Shown here: positions 6,372 through 12,878 of the stretch, one piece after another
How positions within the stretch are numbered: position 1 is the first letter of the stretch
How the letters are laid out: each line of letters opens with the position of its first letter
Source of the DNA: a bacterium
GTDB taxonomy: Bacteria; Krumholzibacteriota; Krumholzibacteria; LZORAL124-64-63
Direction: 5' to 3'
Assembly: GCA_016873405.1 (NCBI GenBank)
Contig: VGXH01000013.1
Location: 1-12,878 of the forward strand
DNA: 12,878 nt
Position numbers and translations under genes: made by a program
Notes under the pieces: generated by a model
What the model was told of the DNA's origin: nothing
The model's input: only the letters and a program-made list of their open reading frames with translations
Databases searched by the model: none

Positions 6372-6428
6372 GCCGAGGCGGGGCGCCCCTGCCCGCCTTC
6401 GGACTTCCCGCACCCAGGACCGGTCGTG

Positions 6429-8291
6429 ATGACGCTGCTCGGAACGAACGGTGAGACGATCCTCGATACCGCCGGCCAACCGGTGCCGGCGCACGTGTCG
6501 GCCTTCGTCCGCGCGCTGGACCGCCTGCTGACGGTGAGCGCCTACTACGCCGATGGCCACGACCAGCACCTGCGCGCGATCGCGACCGCGGCCGAGGCCA
6601 TGACGGCCGCGATCGGGGCCCGCCCTTGGCTGGCCCTCGAGGTGTCGGCCGCCGGGTTGATCGTGGACGGCGTCACCGTGGACCCGCGCCAACGCGGCGC
6701 GCGCCAGGTGCACGACCTGCTGGTCGCGCTCGACATCGCCAACCTCAGCTTCTCGCCCCGGATGACGGCGCCCGACCTGCGCGCCGCGCTGTCGGCGCTG
6801 CAGGCGCATCGACTGGCCCGACACCAGGCGCACAGCTTTCGCGCCCTCGCGTTGGAGGGGCTGCCGCCGACGGTCTGCGCCGCGAACCGGCGCCTGCAGG
6901 CGACCGGCCAGCTGGGGCCGGCGGCAACCGGGACCGACGAGGCGCGAACTGGCGACCAGGTGCAGGCCGGCGCCGAACTGCTGGATGTGCTGCGCCGGAT
7001 CGTCAGCGGACGGGAACCGGGCGACCGGGCGCCTGACTCCGGCCAGCACCGACCGCTCGATCTGTCCGCCGAGGACCTGGAAGCCATTCGCGACGGCGTC
7101 CGGCGGCTGCTCGCGCGCGACCCGGGCGCCGGCGAGCTGTCGGCGCTGCTGGGTCTCGCCGCGCAGGCGCTGGAACTGGGAGGCGCGCCCGCGGCGATGC
7201 GTCTTGCCTTCGCGCAGTTGAGCCGCCGGGTCGCGCCGTCCGCGGCCTCGACGTCGACGCCGGCTCCCCGCCCGGACGAACACGCCCGGTCCGTGGGGGA
7301 TCTGTCGCGTCTGGTCGCCGACCTGGCGGCGCGCGCGCCGGCGATCGGCGACCCGGCCGTCGAATCCCGCCGCGACCAGGTGGCGATCTGCTTCCGTCTG
7401 CTGGCCAACGGCGCGCGGGACGAGTCCTTCGCCCCGGCCCTGACGGCGCTGGAAGCGGGCTGTGCCGCAACGCGCCCGGACCCCGCCGAAGCCGCCCTGT
7501 ACGCGGCCGCGTTGCGCTGGCTCGCCACTACCGCCGCGGCATCGGACATCGATCGCGCGCTGCCGCCCCTGCTGGCGGGCTTGCGCGCGGCGCAACCCGA
7601 CCTCCCGGCGCGGATCTGGGCGGCCGTCGCCGAAGAGATCGAGCCTCCCGCGCTCTCGTCGTTGTGGCCGCACCTGGTCAACGACGTGGCCCTGGGTCTG
7701 GAGCCCGCTGAACCGTCGGCGATCGAGCGCTGCTGCCGGCTGGCGGGGTCGCTGGACGCCGCGGAGGCGGTGCGCCAGGCGCCGCGCTTCCTGGCCCTGC
7801 CCGGCGCCAGGCGCGCCGTCGTCCCGCGAGAGGTCTTCCTGCTGCCGCCGCAGCGGTCGTTTGGCCTGCACGCGGCGCTGCTGAAGGGAGCCGCCGCCGC
7901 CCGCCACGCGACGAACCTGCTGCGCGAGCTGCGGCGCCGTCCGCCGGACGAGCTGACCGGGATCGTCCTGGCTGCGCTCGACGGCGTGGGCGCCGTCGAT
8001 GCCGGGCTGCTGCTGGAGATCCTGCGCGAGGGCGGCCGGAGCGAGGCTTCGCCGGACTTCCGGTCGTTCGCCGCCACGTTGCTGACCGATACCGTCGAGG
8101 CGCTCCCCGCCGAGCGTCGCGGCGAGGCCTGGGTCGTGAGCGCCCTCGCCTGGCTGGCGCGCAACGCGCCGAACCGGGCGGGCGAGCTGCTGAACCGCGT
8201 CGACAGCCAGCGGAACTTGCTGCTGCGCCCGGCCTGGCCCGAGGCCTGCCGCGTCGCCGCGCGGGCGACGACGCCCGTCGGAGGCAACTGA
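6429..8291 (+). CDS. Unnamed alpha-helical protein partnered with HD-GYP, HEAT-like
   Basis: A 620-residue soluble protein with no signal peptide. ATG 6429 is chosen because AGGA (6416-6419) lies nine bases upstream and the residues before it are Arg/Gly/Pro-rich noise. Residues ~30-125 (YYADGHDQHL; LIVDGVTVDP; LDIANLSFSPRMTAPDLRAA) match the pattern of a domain seen N-terminal to many HD-GYP proteins: a helix with a GH-x-x motif, a short beta unit ending in V-x-G, then a helix and a phrase like G-I-x-x-L-x-F-x-x-x-x-T-x-x-D-L. The remainder is Ala/Leu-rich helices resembling HEAT repeats. The downstream HD-GYP gene begins one base after the stop, so the two are surely co-translated. A scaffold or sensor for that enzyme is inferred. 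No catalytic motif is visible. Confidence 0.7.
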   Translation: MTLLGTNGETILDTAGQPVPAHVSAFVRALDRLLTVSAYYADGHDQHLRAIATAAEAMTAAIGARPWLALEVSAAGLIVDGVTVDPRQRGARQVHDLLVALDIANLSFSPRMTAPDLRAALSALQAHRLARHQAHSFRALALEGLPPTVCAANRRLQATGQLGPAATGTDEARTGDQVQAGAELLDVLRRIVSGREPGDRAPDSGQHRPLDLSAEDLEAIRDGVRRLLARDPGAGELSALLGLAAQALELGGAPAAMRLAFAQLSRRVAPSAASTSTPAPRPDEHARSVGDLSRLVADLAARAPAIGDPAVESRRDQVAICFRLLANGARDESFAPALTALEAGCAATRPDPAEAALYAAALRWLATTAAASDIDRALPPLLAGLRAAQPDLPARIWAAVAEEIEPPALSSLWPHLVNDVALGLEPAEPSAIERCCRLAGSLDAAEAVRQAPRFLALPGARRAVVPREVFLLPPQRSFGLHAALLKGAAAARHATNLLRELRRRPPDELTGIVLAALDGVGAVDAGLLLEILREGGRSEASPDFRSFAATLLTDTVEALPAERRGEAWVVSALAWLARNAPNRAGELLNRVDSQRNLLLRPAWPEACRVAARATTPVGGN

Positions 8292-8292
8292 G

Positions 8293-9672
8293 ATGGAACA
8301 GCGCCGCGGCGACTTGATCATCCGCCTGGCCAACGGCATCAGCCTGCGCCGTCTCTACTTCGACAGCCACCCGCGCGTCGTGGCCGCCAGCGTCGAGATA
8401 GCGGCGGATCTGGCCGCCGTGCTGGGCGACGGCACGCGGGAGTCGTTCGACATCGGCGTCTACGGCGGCAAGTTCGTGCACGAAGGGTGCTACCTGGTCG
8501 GACCCTCCATCGCCGGACGGGCGCTGATCGACTTCGCCGAGCGCCTGGGCTGCGGCGGGTTCGTGTTCGGCGCCTCGGTGACGTCCGCCGACCTGATCGC
8601 CTTCTTCCGCCTGGGCGCCGAGAAGTCGGAGACCCTCGCCGGGCTTGCCGAAGCCCGTGCGGTCTTCGCGCGGCACGGCCTGGCGCACATCGGGCTGTCC
8701 GCGCCCTTCTCCGAGGAGGGAACCGACCCGCTCCAGAGCGACGCCGCGCCCGGAGGCAACGACCGCGTCGCGGCCGATTTCGCGCCGCTGGTCGAGATCT
8801 ACCAGTCGATGTACGCGTCGGTGTCGGCCAACGCTCTGGCCATCGGGACCGGCGCCGCGCTCGACTGCGGCGCCACGCGCGCCGCGGCCGCGAACCTGGC
8901 CGGCCTGGCTGCCGACGACGCGCTCGACGTGATGCAGTTCCTGCGCTACCCCGACTTCGACAGCTACACGATCGGCCACTCGGTCCGCGTCGCGGCGCTC
9001 TCGTCCGTCCTGGGCCGCGCCCTGGGCTGGCCGGCGCAGATCCTGGCCGAGCTGGCGACGGCCGGGCTGCTGCACGATCTGGGCAAGAGCCGCATTCCGC
9101 CCGAGATCCTCTTCAAGCCCGGACGCCTGGACGAGGACGAGCGGCGCGTCATGGACTCGCACGTTGAACTGGGGGCGCGCGTGCTGCTGGACGGCGGCGA
9201 GCGCAGCGCCCTGGTCCTCTCGGCGGCCTGGGGCCACCACCGTCGCCACGACGGCGGCGGCTATCCCGCCATGCCGGGCTGGTATCGGGTCGGCGTCGTC
9301 GCGGAGCTCATGCACGTGTGCGACGTCTTCGAGGCGCTGACGGCCCGGCGTCCCTACAAGCCGGCCCTGTCGGCCCGGCATGCCTACGAGATCATGCTGG
9401 AGGACGCGGACAGCTACCATCCGCGTCTGCTGGCTTCGCTCATCGAGACGCTGGGGATCTACCCGCCCGGCAGCGAGGTGCAGTTGAGCGATCGGCGCCG
9501 GGCCGTTGTCGTCGGGCGGGGCCAGGACCTCGATCGTCCGCGCGTTCGCCTGACCCACGCGCCGTTCGGAGCGCCCCTGCCGGCGGACGAGCGCCAGGTG
9601 CTCGATCTCGCGGTCGAGGACAGCCTGTGCATCGCCGGGCTCATCCCGACCGACGCCGATGCGGTACGTTGA
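8293..9672 (+). CDS. HD-GYP domain protein, probable cyclic-di-GMP phosphodiesterase
   Basis: This 459-residue cytoplasmic protein starts at ATG 8293, with GGAGG at 8280-8284 and a single base after the preceding stop. Residues ~18-105 form the same type of N-terminal domain as its upstream neighbour (YFDSHPRV; KFVHEG; LGCGGFVFGASVTSADLIAF). The C-terminal half is a complete HD-GYP domain: H229 in TIGHSVRVA, the metal-binding H261-D262 in LLHDLGKSRIP, H315-H316, then HDGGGYP (H319-P325) and CDVFEALTARRPYK. HD-GYP enzymes hydrolyse c-di-GMP to pGpG or GMP, or related dinucleotides; all key residues appear present, so activity is expected. No receiver or membrane segment is seen, so input probably comes through the N-terminal domain and its partner. 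It is convergent with the M28 peptidase gene. Confidence 0.9.
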   Translation: MEQRRGDLIIRLANGISLRRLYFDSHPRVVAASVEIAADLAAVLGDGTRESFDIGVYGGKFVHEGCYLVGPSIAGRALIDFAERLGCGGFVFGASVTSADLIAFFRLGAEKSETLAGLAEARAVFARHGLAHIGLSAPFSEEGTDPLQSDAAPGGNDRVAADFAPLVEIYQSMYASVSANALAIGTGAALDCGATRAAAANLAGLAADDALDVMQFLRYPDFDSYTIGHSVRVAALSSVLGRALGWPAQILAELATAGLLHDLGKSRIPPEILFKPGRLDEDERRVMDSHVELGARVLLDGGERSALVLSAAWGHHRRHDGGGYPAMPGWYRVGVVAELMHVCDVFEALTARRPYKPALSARHAYEIMLEDADSYHPRLLASLIETLGIYPPGSEVQLSDRRRAVVVGRGQDLDRPRVRLTHAPFGAPLPADERQVLDLAVEDSLCIAGLIPTDADAVR

Positions 9673-9692
9673 CCTCGCCGAGACCGGATTTC

Positions 9693-9750
9693 GCCTTCGC
9701 AGAAGGGCAATTGACCAGCCGCAGCCGGACCTTCGTGAATAGTCCGGGCT
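9693..9750. terminator. Two small hairpins between convergent genes, possible bidirectional terminator
   Basis: CCTTC (9694-9698) pairs with GAAGG (9702-9706) around a 3-base loop, and AGCCGGAC (9723-9730) pairs with GTCC-G-GGCT (9742-9750), with one bulged G and an 11-base loop. Both sit in the 76-base gap between the HD-GYP and peptidase stops, the second touching the peptidase stop codon. Neither has a T-run. Confidence 0.25.
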
Positions 9751-11476
9751 AGCGCACGAGCAGGAGGCGGGTCGCGGCCTCGCCCTGCGGCAGCGACAGC
9801 CGGCACAGGTAAGCCCCGCTCGGCAGCGCGCGTCCGCCGGCATCCCTCCCGTCCCAGGTGAACGCGTGCGCGCCCGCCGCCAGCGCACCCGCCTGCAGCA
9901 CCCGCAGGCGCCGCCCCGCCAGGTCGAAAACGGCCAGTTCGGCGACGCTCGCCTCGGCCAGCGCGAACGTCACGCTCACGCGCGGATTGAAGGGGTTCGG
10001 CGCCGCCGTCAGCGCGGGCAGCGCGGCGGGCGCGACGTCGCCGGCTCCGGCGACGTAGGCCGGCTGCAGCCCGGCCAGATCGGCGACGAGCCCCGCCCCG
10101 GCGCGCGCGACCTGCACCGACTTCGCCGCCGTCGCCGCGATGGCCGCCCAGGTGTCGGTGGTGCGGTGGTAGTGCCCGTAGTCGTCCCAGTCGTAATCGA
10201 TGGCCAGGAACGCCGGGTAGCCGGCCTGCTGGAACGGCACGTGGTCGCTGCCCCAGCTGTAGTAATCCTTCTGCCAGCCCAGATCGGTCAGGGCGTCGAC
10301 ATTGGCGGCCATCGCCGACATCAGCGATTCCCAGGCCGGCTGGCCCTCGATGCGGATCGCGTAGTTGGCGGCGTGGAAGGCGACCATGTCGTGGATCAAC
10401 GCGCCGACGATCACGCGCCCGCCGGCCACCGCCTCGTCCACGAAACGGTCGCTGCCGATCAGCCCGCGCTCCTCGGCATCGAAGAGCACGAACTGGAGCG
10501 AACGGTCGAAGGTGCGACCGGCCGCCACTCGCGCCAGTTCCAGGACCAGCGCCGTGCCGGAGGCGTTGTCCTCGGCTCCGGGCGCCAGCGACGACGGAGT
10601 CTGCGACGTGGAGTCGTAGTGTCCGCCGACGACCACGTATTCGGCGGGCGCCACGGCGCCGAGGCGGGTCGCGACGACATTGCGGCAGACGATTTGGTTG
10701 TGGGTGAACGACTGGAACGTAACGTCGTAGCCCCACGCGGCCAGCGTGGCGGCCAGGGCGTCGGCGACGAACGCCTTGTCCGGGGCGCTGTAGTAGCGCG
10801 TGGCGATGGTGCGCGTCTGGCCCGCGTGCGTCAGGGGCAACGAACCGCTGATCCGGCGGATCGTCGTGAAGATGGAGTCGGCGGCGACGACGGCGGCGAA
10901 GGCCGTCTTGAGTGCCAGGTCCTTCGCGGCGCGCGTCGCCGGCGCCGTCGCCGCCATCCGCCCGCGCAGGCGATCCCAGCCGGGGGGCGGCGCGTCCAGG
11001 CGCAACCGCTGGCGGCCGGCCCCAAGCGCGGCGAAGGCCTCGGCCTGCGCCGGCGGGATCTCGACGACCCAGGCCCCGTCCAGTGCCAGATGCACGCGGC
11101 CGACCGCGGCCAGGTCCGACGTCGTGACCGGCCGGCCGTGGGCGCGGCCCTTCGCGCGCACCAGGAACCACTCGCCGTCGGGCCAGGACGGCACGAGCGG
11201 CCGGCCGAAACGGTGCTCCCCCGCGGGCGAGACGCGGTCGGCCACCAGCACGCCGCCGGGCAGTTCCCAGACGAGCGTGCCGAGGTCCCCGGCAGCGGCG
11301 CGCGCGGCGTCCGCCCGCGACCCGGACACGAAGGCCAGGCCGGCCGCGCCGGCGGCCGGCGGCAGCGCCAGCAGCGCCGCCAGCGTCAGCGCGGACAGGG
11401 CCGAGGGCGCGCGCGCGCGCAGGCAACGGGATGCGCACCGGGAGGCGGGATCGGCGGGCGAGGACACGGGCGGCAT
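9749..11476 (-). CDS. Secreted M28-family zinc aminopeptidase with FlgD-like C-terminal sorting domain
   Basis: The 575-residue protein starts at ATG 11476, preceded by AGAAGGG five bases upstream on the minus strand; the longer open frame lacks a site. An Arg-rich N-terminus and a hydrophobic ALSALTLAALLALPPAAG form a signal peptide. The peptidase domain shows the co-catalytic zinc ligands of M28: H286 in GGHYDS, D303 in AEDNASG, E335/E336 in FDAEERGLIGS, D363 in IHDM, and the final histidine in YGHYHRTTDT; SDHVPFQQAGYPAF is also typical. Residues ~489-575 form a FlgD-like beta-sandwich: APNPFNPRVSVTFAL, VFDLAGRRLRVL, FTWDGRDAGG, LPSGAYLCRL. Such domains direct export or surface anchoring in FCB-group bacteria. 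The enzyme likely removes N-terminal residues from peptides outside the cell. It stands alone, divergent from mntP. Confidence 0.9.
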   Translation of the reverse strand: MPPVSSPADPASRCASRCLRARAPSALSALTLAALLALPPAAGAAGLAFVSGSRADAARAAAGDLGTLVWELPGGVLVADRVSPAGEHRFGRPLVPSWPDGEWFLVRAKGRAHGRPVTTSDLAAVGRVHLALDGAWVVEIPPAQAEAFAALGAGRQRLRLDAPPPGWDRLRGRMAATAPATRAAKDLALKTAFAAVVAADSIFTTIRRISGSLPLTHAGQTRTIATRYYSAPDKAFVADALAATLAAWGYDVTFQSFTHNQIVCRNVVATRLGAVAPAEYVVVGGHYDSTSQTPSSLAPGAEDNASGTALVLELARVAAGRTFDRSLQFVLFDAEERGLIGSDRFVDEAVAGGRVIVGALIHDMVAFHAANYAIRIEGQPAWESLMSAMAANVDALTDLGWQKDYYSWGSDHVPFQQAGYPAFLAIDYDWDDYGHYHRTTDTWAAIAATAAKSVQVARAGAGLVADLAGLQPAYVAGAGDVAPAALPALTAAPNPFNPRVSVTFALAEASVAELAVFDLAGRRLRVLQAGALAAGAHAFTWDGRDAGGRALPSGAYLCRLSLPQGEAATRLLLVR

Positions 11477-11549
11477 GCCGACCCTTCTGCAGGCCGGCGC
11501 AGGCTGGCGCCAACCCGGACTGAGGACCATCGTTGCGGGGCGAACGACA

Positions 11550-11555
11550 ATCATA
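11550..11555 (-). promoter_or_regulatory. Candidate -10 box (TATGAT) upstream of the M28 peptidase
   Basis: On the minus strand TATGAT (11555-11550) matches the -10 consensus at five of six positions in an otherwise GC-rich region. Transcription would start near 11543, giving a leader of about 67 bases to the ATG at 11476. No good -35 box is visible 16-18 bases upstream (GGCGCC), so activator or alternative-sigma use cannot be excluded. Confidence 0.35.
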
Positions 11556-11579
11556 GCACGCCGCCGGCGGACGGCGCCA

Positions 11580-11605
11580 GCGCGCGGGGTTCCGCCCCCG
11601 CGCGC
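11580..11605. repeat. Strong GC hairpin in the peptidase/mntP divergent region
   Basis: GCGCGCGGGG (11580-11589) pairs perfectly with CCCCGCGCGC (11596-11605) over ten base pairs, with a 6-base loop TTCCGC. It ends 44 bases before the mntP start. It may be a leader structure, an operator, or a block between the divergent promoters. It does not carry the conserved bases of the yybP-ykoY manganese riboswitch that often precedes mntP. Confidence 0.5.
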
Positions 11606-11649
11606 GATCCGGGCGACTGCCGGCGGGTTACGGGGCGCGGGGGCATGAC

Positions 11650-12213
11650 ATGGGCATCGCGCAATACGTCGTCATCGCTTGCGGCCTCGCGATGGACGCC
11701 ACGGCGGTGTGCCTGGGCGCCGGCGCCTCGGGCCGCGCGCGCGACGGCCGCGCCGCCTTCCGACTGGTGTTCCACTTCGGGCTCTTCCAGATGCTCATGC
11801 CCCTGCTGGGGTGGCTGCTCGGTCGCGGCCTGGTGGGGATGCTGCACCACGTGGACCACTGGCTCGCGTTCGCTCTCCTGGCGTTCGTCGGCGGGCGCAT
11901 GGTCCTGGCCGGCGCGCGGCCCCACGACCAGGAGCGGCCGCGCGGCGACCCGACGCGCGGATGGTCGCTGGTGGCCCTCAGCGTGGCCACGAGCATCGAC
12001 GCGCTGGCGGTGGGACTGAGCCTGGCCGTGCTGGACGTCTCGATCTGGCTGCCCTGCCTGCTGATCGGGGTGATCACGGCGGCGATGTCGTGGAGCGGTC
12101 TCGCGCTCGGCGGTGTGCTGCACGCGCGCTGGGGCAGCCGCATGGAGGTGGCCGGCGGCGTGCTTCTGATCCTGATCGGTCTGCAGATCCTGGTCTCGCA
12201 CCTGCGGGCGTGA
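11650..12213 (+). CDS. mntP: MntP-type manganese efflux pump
   Basis: At 187 residues this is the normal length of MntP (E. coli YebN, 188). The protein is an integral inner-membrane exporter with six hydrophobic segments. Two internally repeated motifs carry the conserved transmembrane aspartates: GLAMDATAVCLGAGAS near the N-terminus and VATSIDALAVGLSLA in the second half. FQMLMPLLGWLLGRG, HWLAFALLAFVGGRM and the end GLQILVSHLRA also match the family closely. It removes excess Mn(II) from the cytoplasm, protecting cells from manganese toxicity and mismetallation. The ATG at 11650 places the first motif where it belongs; the ribosome binding site is poor (GGGGGC), so expression may depend on the leader structure. 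The hemerythrin gene converges on it with a 19-base gap. Confidence 0.92.
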   Translation: MGIAQYVVIACGLAMDATAVCLGAGASGRARDGRAAFRLVFHFGLFQMLMPLLGWLLGRGLVGMLHHVDHWLAFALLAFVGGRMVLAGARPHDQERPRGDPTRGWSLVALSVATSIDALAVGLSLAVLDVSIWLPCLLIGVITAAMSWSGLALGGVLHARWGSRMEVAGGVLLILIGLQILVSHLRA

Positions 12214-12219
12214 ACAGGT

Positions 12220-12233
12220 GCCGGCTGTCCGGC
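12220..12233. terminator. Short hairpin between convergent mntP and hemerythrin genes
   Basis: GCCGG (12220-12224) pairs with CCGGC (12229-12233) around a 4-base loop CTGT, filling most of the 19-base gap between the two stop codons. Position suits a bidirectional terminator, but the stem is short and no T-run follows on either strand. Confidence 0.25.
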
Positions 12234-12694
12234 TAGGCGCGGCCGCTCGGCGCCGGTTCGCGGGGCGCGGGCGCGGCGGTCCCGTCCGGCTCGCCCCGGC
12301 CGCCGCCCAGGCAGGTCCCGAACGCGCGGTCGTCGCGCTGGATGTGATTCACCAGCCAGTAGCCGAGGAGTTCGTGCAGTTCGGCGGTGATGCGCCGTCC
12401 GGCGATACCGTGCTCGAACTGCAGGCGCTCGATCTTCTGCAGAAGCTGCCGGTGCTGGCTTTGATGCAGCTTCAGGTGCGGATAGCCGGCCTCGGCCATC
12501 AGACGTTCCTCGGTCGCGAAGTGCTCCTGGGTGTAGCCGGTCAGGTCATTGAGGATCTCGTTCGCCTGGCGGGAGCCCCTGCCCTTGCGCAGGGCCTCGT
12601 CGAACCGGTTGATGATCTCGACCAGGTGCCGATGCTGCTCGTCGATCAGGGCGACGCCGATCTCGTACTCGGGCTTCCATTCGATGCGCGCCAT
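12233..12694 (-). CDS. Bacteriohemerythrin
   Basis: A 153-residue single-domain hemerythrin, starting at ATG 12694 with GAAGGGG nine bases upstream on the minus strand. All seven di-iron ligands are visible: H21 (LIDEQH), H58 and E62 (EHFATEE), H77 and H81 (LHQSQH), H117 and D122 (NHIQRDD). WKPEYEIGVALIDEQHRHL is the classic opening. The last ~23 residues (Gly/Pro/Ala-rich) are a disordered tail beyond the usual end. Such proteins bind O2 reversibly at a non-haem di-iron centre and serve in oxygen storage, sensing or delivery, or in iron handling; with no fused signalling domain, a cytoplasmic carrier or buffer role is likely. Two histidine-rich spots and spacing match functional members, so activity is expected. 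No operon partner is in the window. Confidence 0.93.
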   Translation of the reverse strand: MARIEWKPEYEIGVALIDEQHRHLVEIINRFDEALRKGRGSRQANEILNDLTGYTQEHFATEERLMAEAGYPHLKLHQSQHRQLLQKIERLQFEHGIAGRRITAELHELLGYWLVNHIQRDDRAFGTCLGGGRGEPDGTAAPAPREPAPSGRA

Positions 12695-12878
12695 CGTTGC
12701 CGGCCCCTTCAATCCCTTGCGGCGTCACAGGTTCGAGTCCGCCGCGCGACCGATGTCCGCGGCGCGCGGCGTCCCGCGAATGATCGGCCCGACGGGCGGG
12801 TTCTTGACCGTTTTCGGGTGCCCGGCGCGCCGTCCGGACCGGGGCGGGAACATCGGGGCGGCAGCCGCGTTACGATGC
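12695..12878. other. Right-edge intergenic region, no gene supported
   Basis: These 184 bases lie upstream of the hemerythrin gene. GCGGCG (12719-12724) and CGCCGC (12740-12745) form a six-base-pair stem around a 15-base loop containing GGTTCGAGTCC, which would sit in the hemerythrin leader. I find no convincing promoter boxes on either strand and no coding region with a ribosome binding site. Confidence 0.4.

Noticed and set aside
5862..6428. Upstream extension of the HD-GYP partner protein
   Set aside because: It would overlap the start of the DUF115 gene and consists of Arg/Gly/Pro-rich residues. ATG 6429 has a ribosome binding site.
11560..11649. yybP-ykoY manganese riboswitch before mntP
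   Set aside because: The conserved GGGGAGUA and internal-loop bases are missing; only a plain GC hairpin is visible.
12719..12750. A tRNA gene, suggested by GGTTCGAGTCC
   Set aside because: As a T-arm only two of five stem pairs form, and no anticodon arm, D-arm or acceptor stem is found upstream.
1..12878. A global alternative genetic code with TGA as a sense codon
   Set aside because: Six plus-strand genes and the DUF115 gene end in TGA at the expected place for their families, so TGA acts as a normal stop.
1..12878. CRISPR array, phage genes or toxin-antitoxin pair
   Set aside because: No regularly spaced direct repeats, phage structural genes or paired small genes were seen on either strand.

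Overview
This is a very GC-rich bacterial window of 12.9 kb with eight complete protein genes, one gene cut by the left edge and one doubtful small gene. The 3' domain of the secreted peptidase (an NPFNP motif followed by a FlgD-like, T9SS-type sorting fold), the many secreted enzymes and the GC-rich codon use fit an FCB-group lineage such as Krumholzibacteriota or Eisenbacteria. That placement is inference, because no rRNA or marker gene is present.

Layout. Positions 1-98 (minus) hold the start of a transposase-like zinc-ribbon protein, next to a possibly frameshifted small gene (82-420, minus). A candidate promoter with a palindrome then leads into a two-gene sugar locus: a GPH-family cation/sugar symporter (584-2053) and, overlapping it by 4 bases, a secreted GH17 beta-glucanase (2050-3051). 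Next comes a periplasmic thioredoxin-TPR protein (3165-4364), convergent with a DUF115/MptE-like gene (4273-6153, minus). A divergent gap separates this from a tightly coupled pair, an alpha-helical protein and an HD-GYP protein (6429-8291 and 8293-9672). A secreted M28 peptidase (9749-11476, minus) diverges from a MntP manganese exporter (11650-12213), and a bacteriohemerythrin (12233-12694, minus) closes the window.

The main result is the thioredoxin-TPR gene. The codon for its first catalytic cysteine is TGA, so the active site reads W-U-P-S-C-K. The frame is open on both sides, from a signal peptide with a good ribosome binding site to the C-terminus. Directly after the TGA lies a stem-loop whose distance to the loop (21 nt), loop size and loop G match the published bacterial SECIS pattern. 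The loop falls on the only CGT among 28 arginine codons of the gene. I read this as a selenoprotein that standard gene calling would truncate, removing both its signal peptide and its nucleophile. Most other genes here end in TGA, so TGA is not globally reassigned.

Functionally, the symporter and GH17 enzyme probably import and cleave beta-glucan fragments. The helical/HD-GYP pair probably forms a cyclic-di-GMP-linked signalling module. The other genes (protein turnover, manganese export, oxygen or iron sensing, selenium-dependent thiol redox) do not form one pathway.
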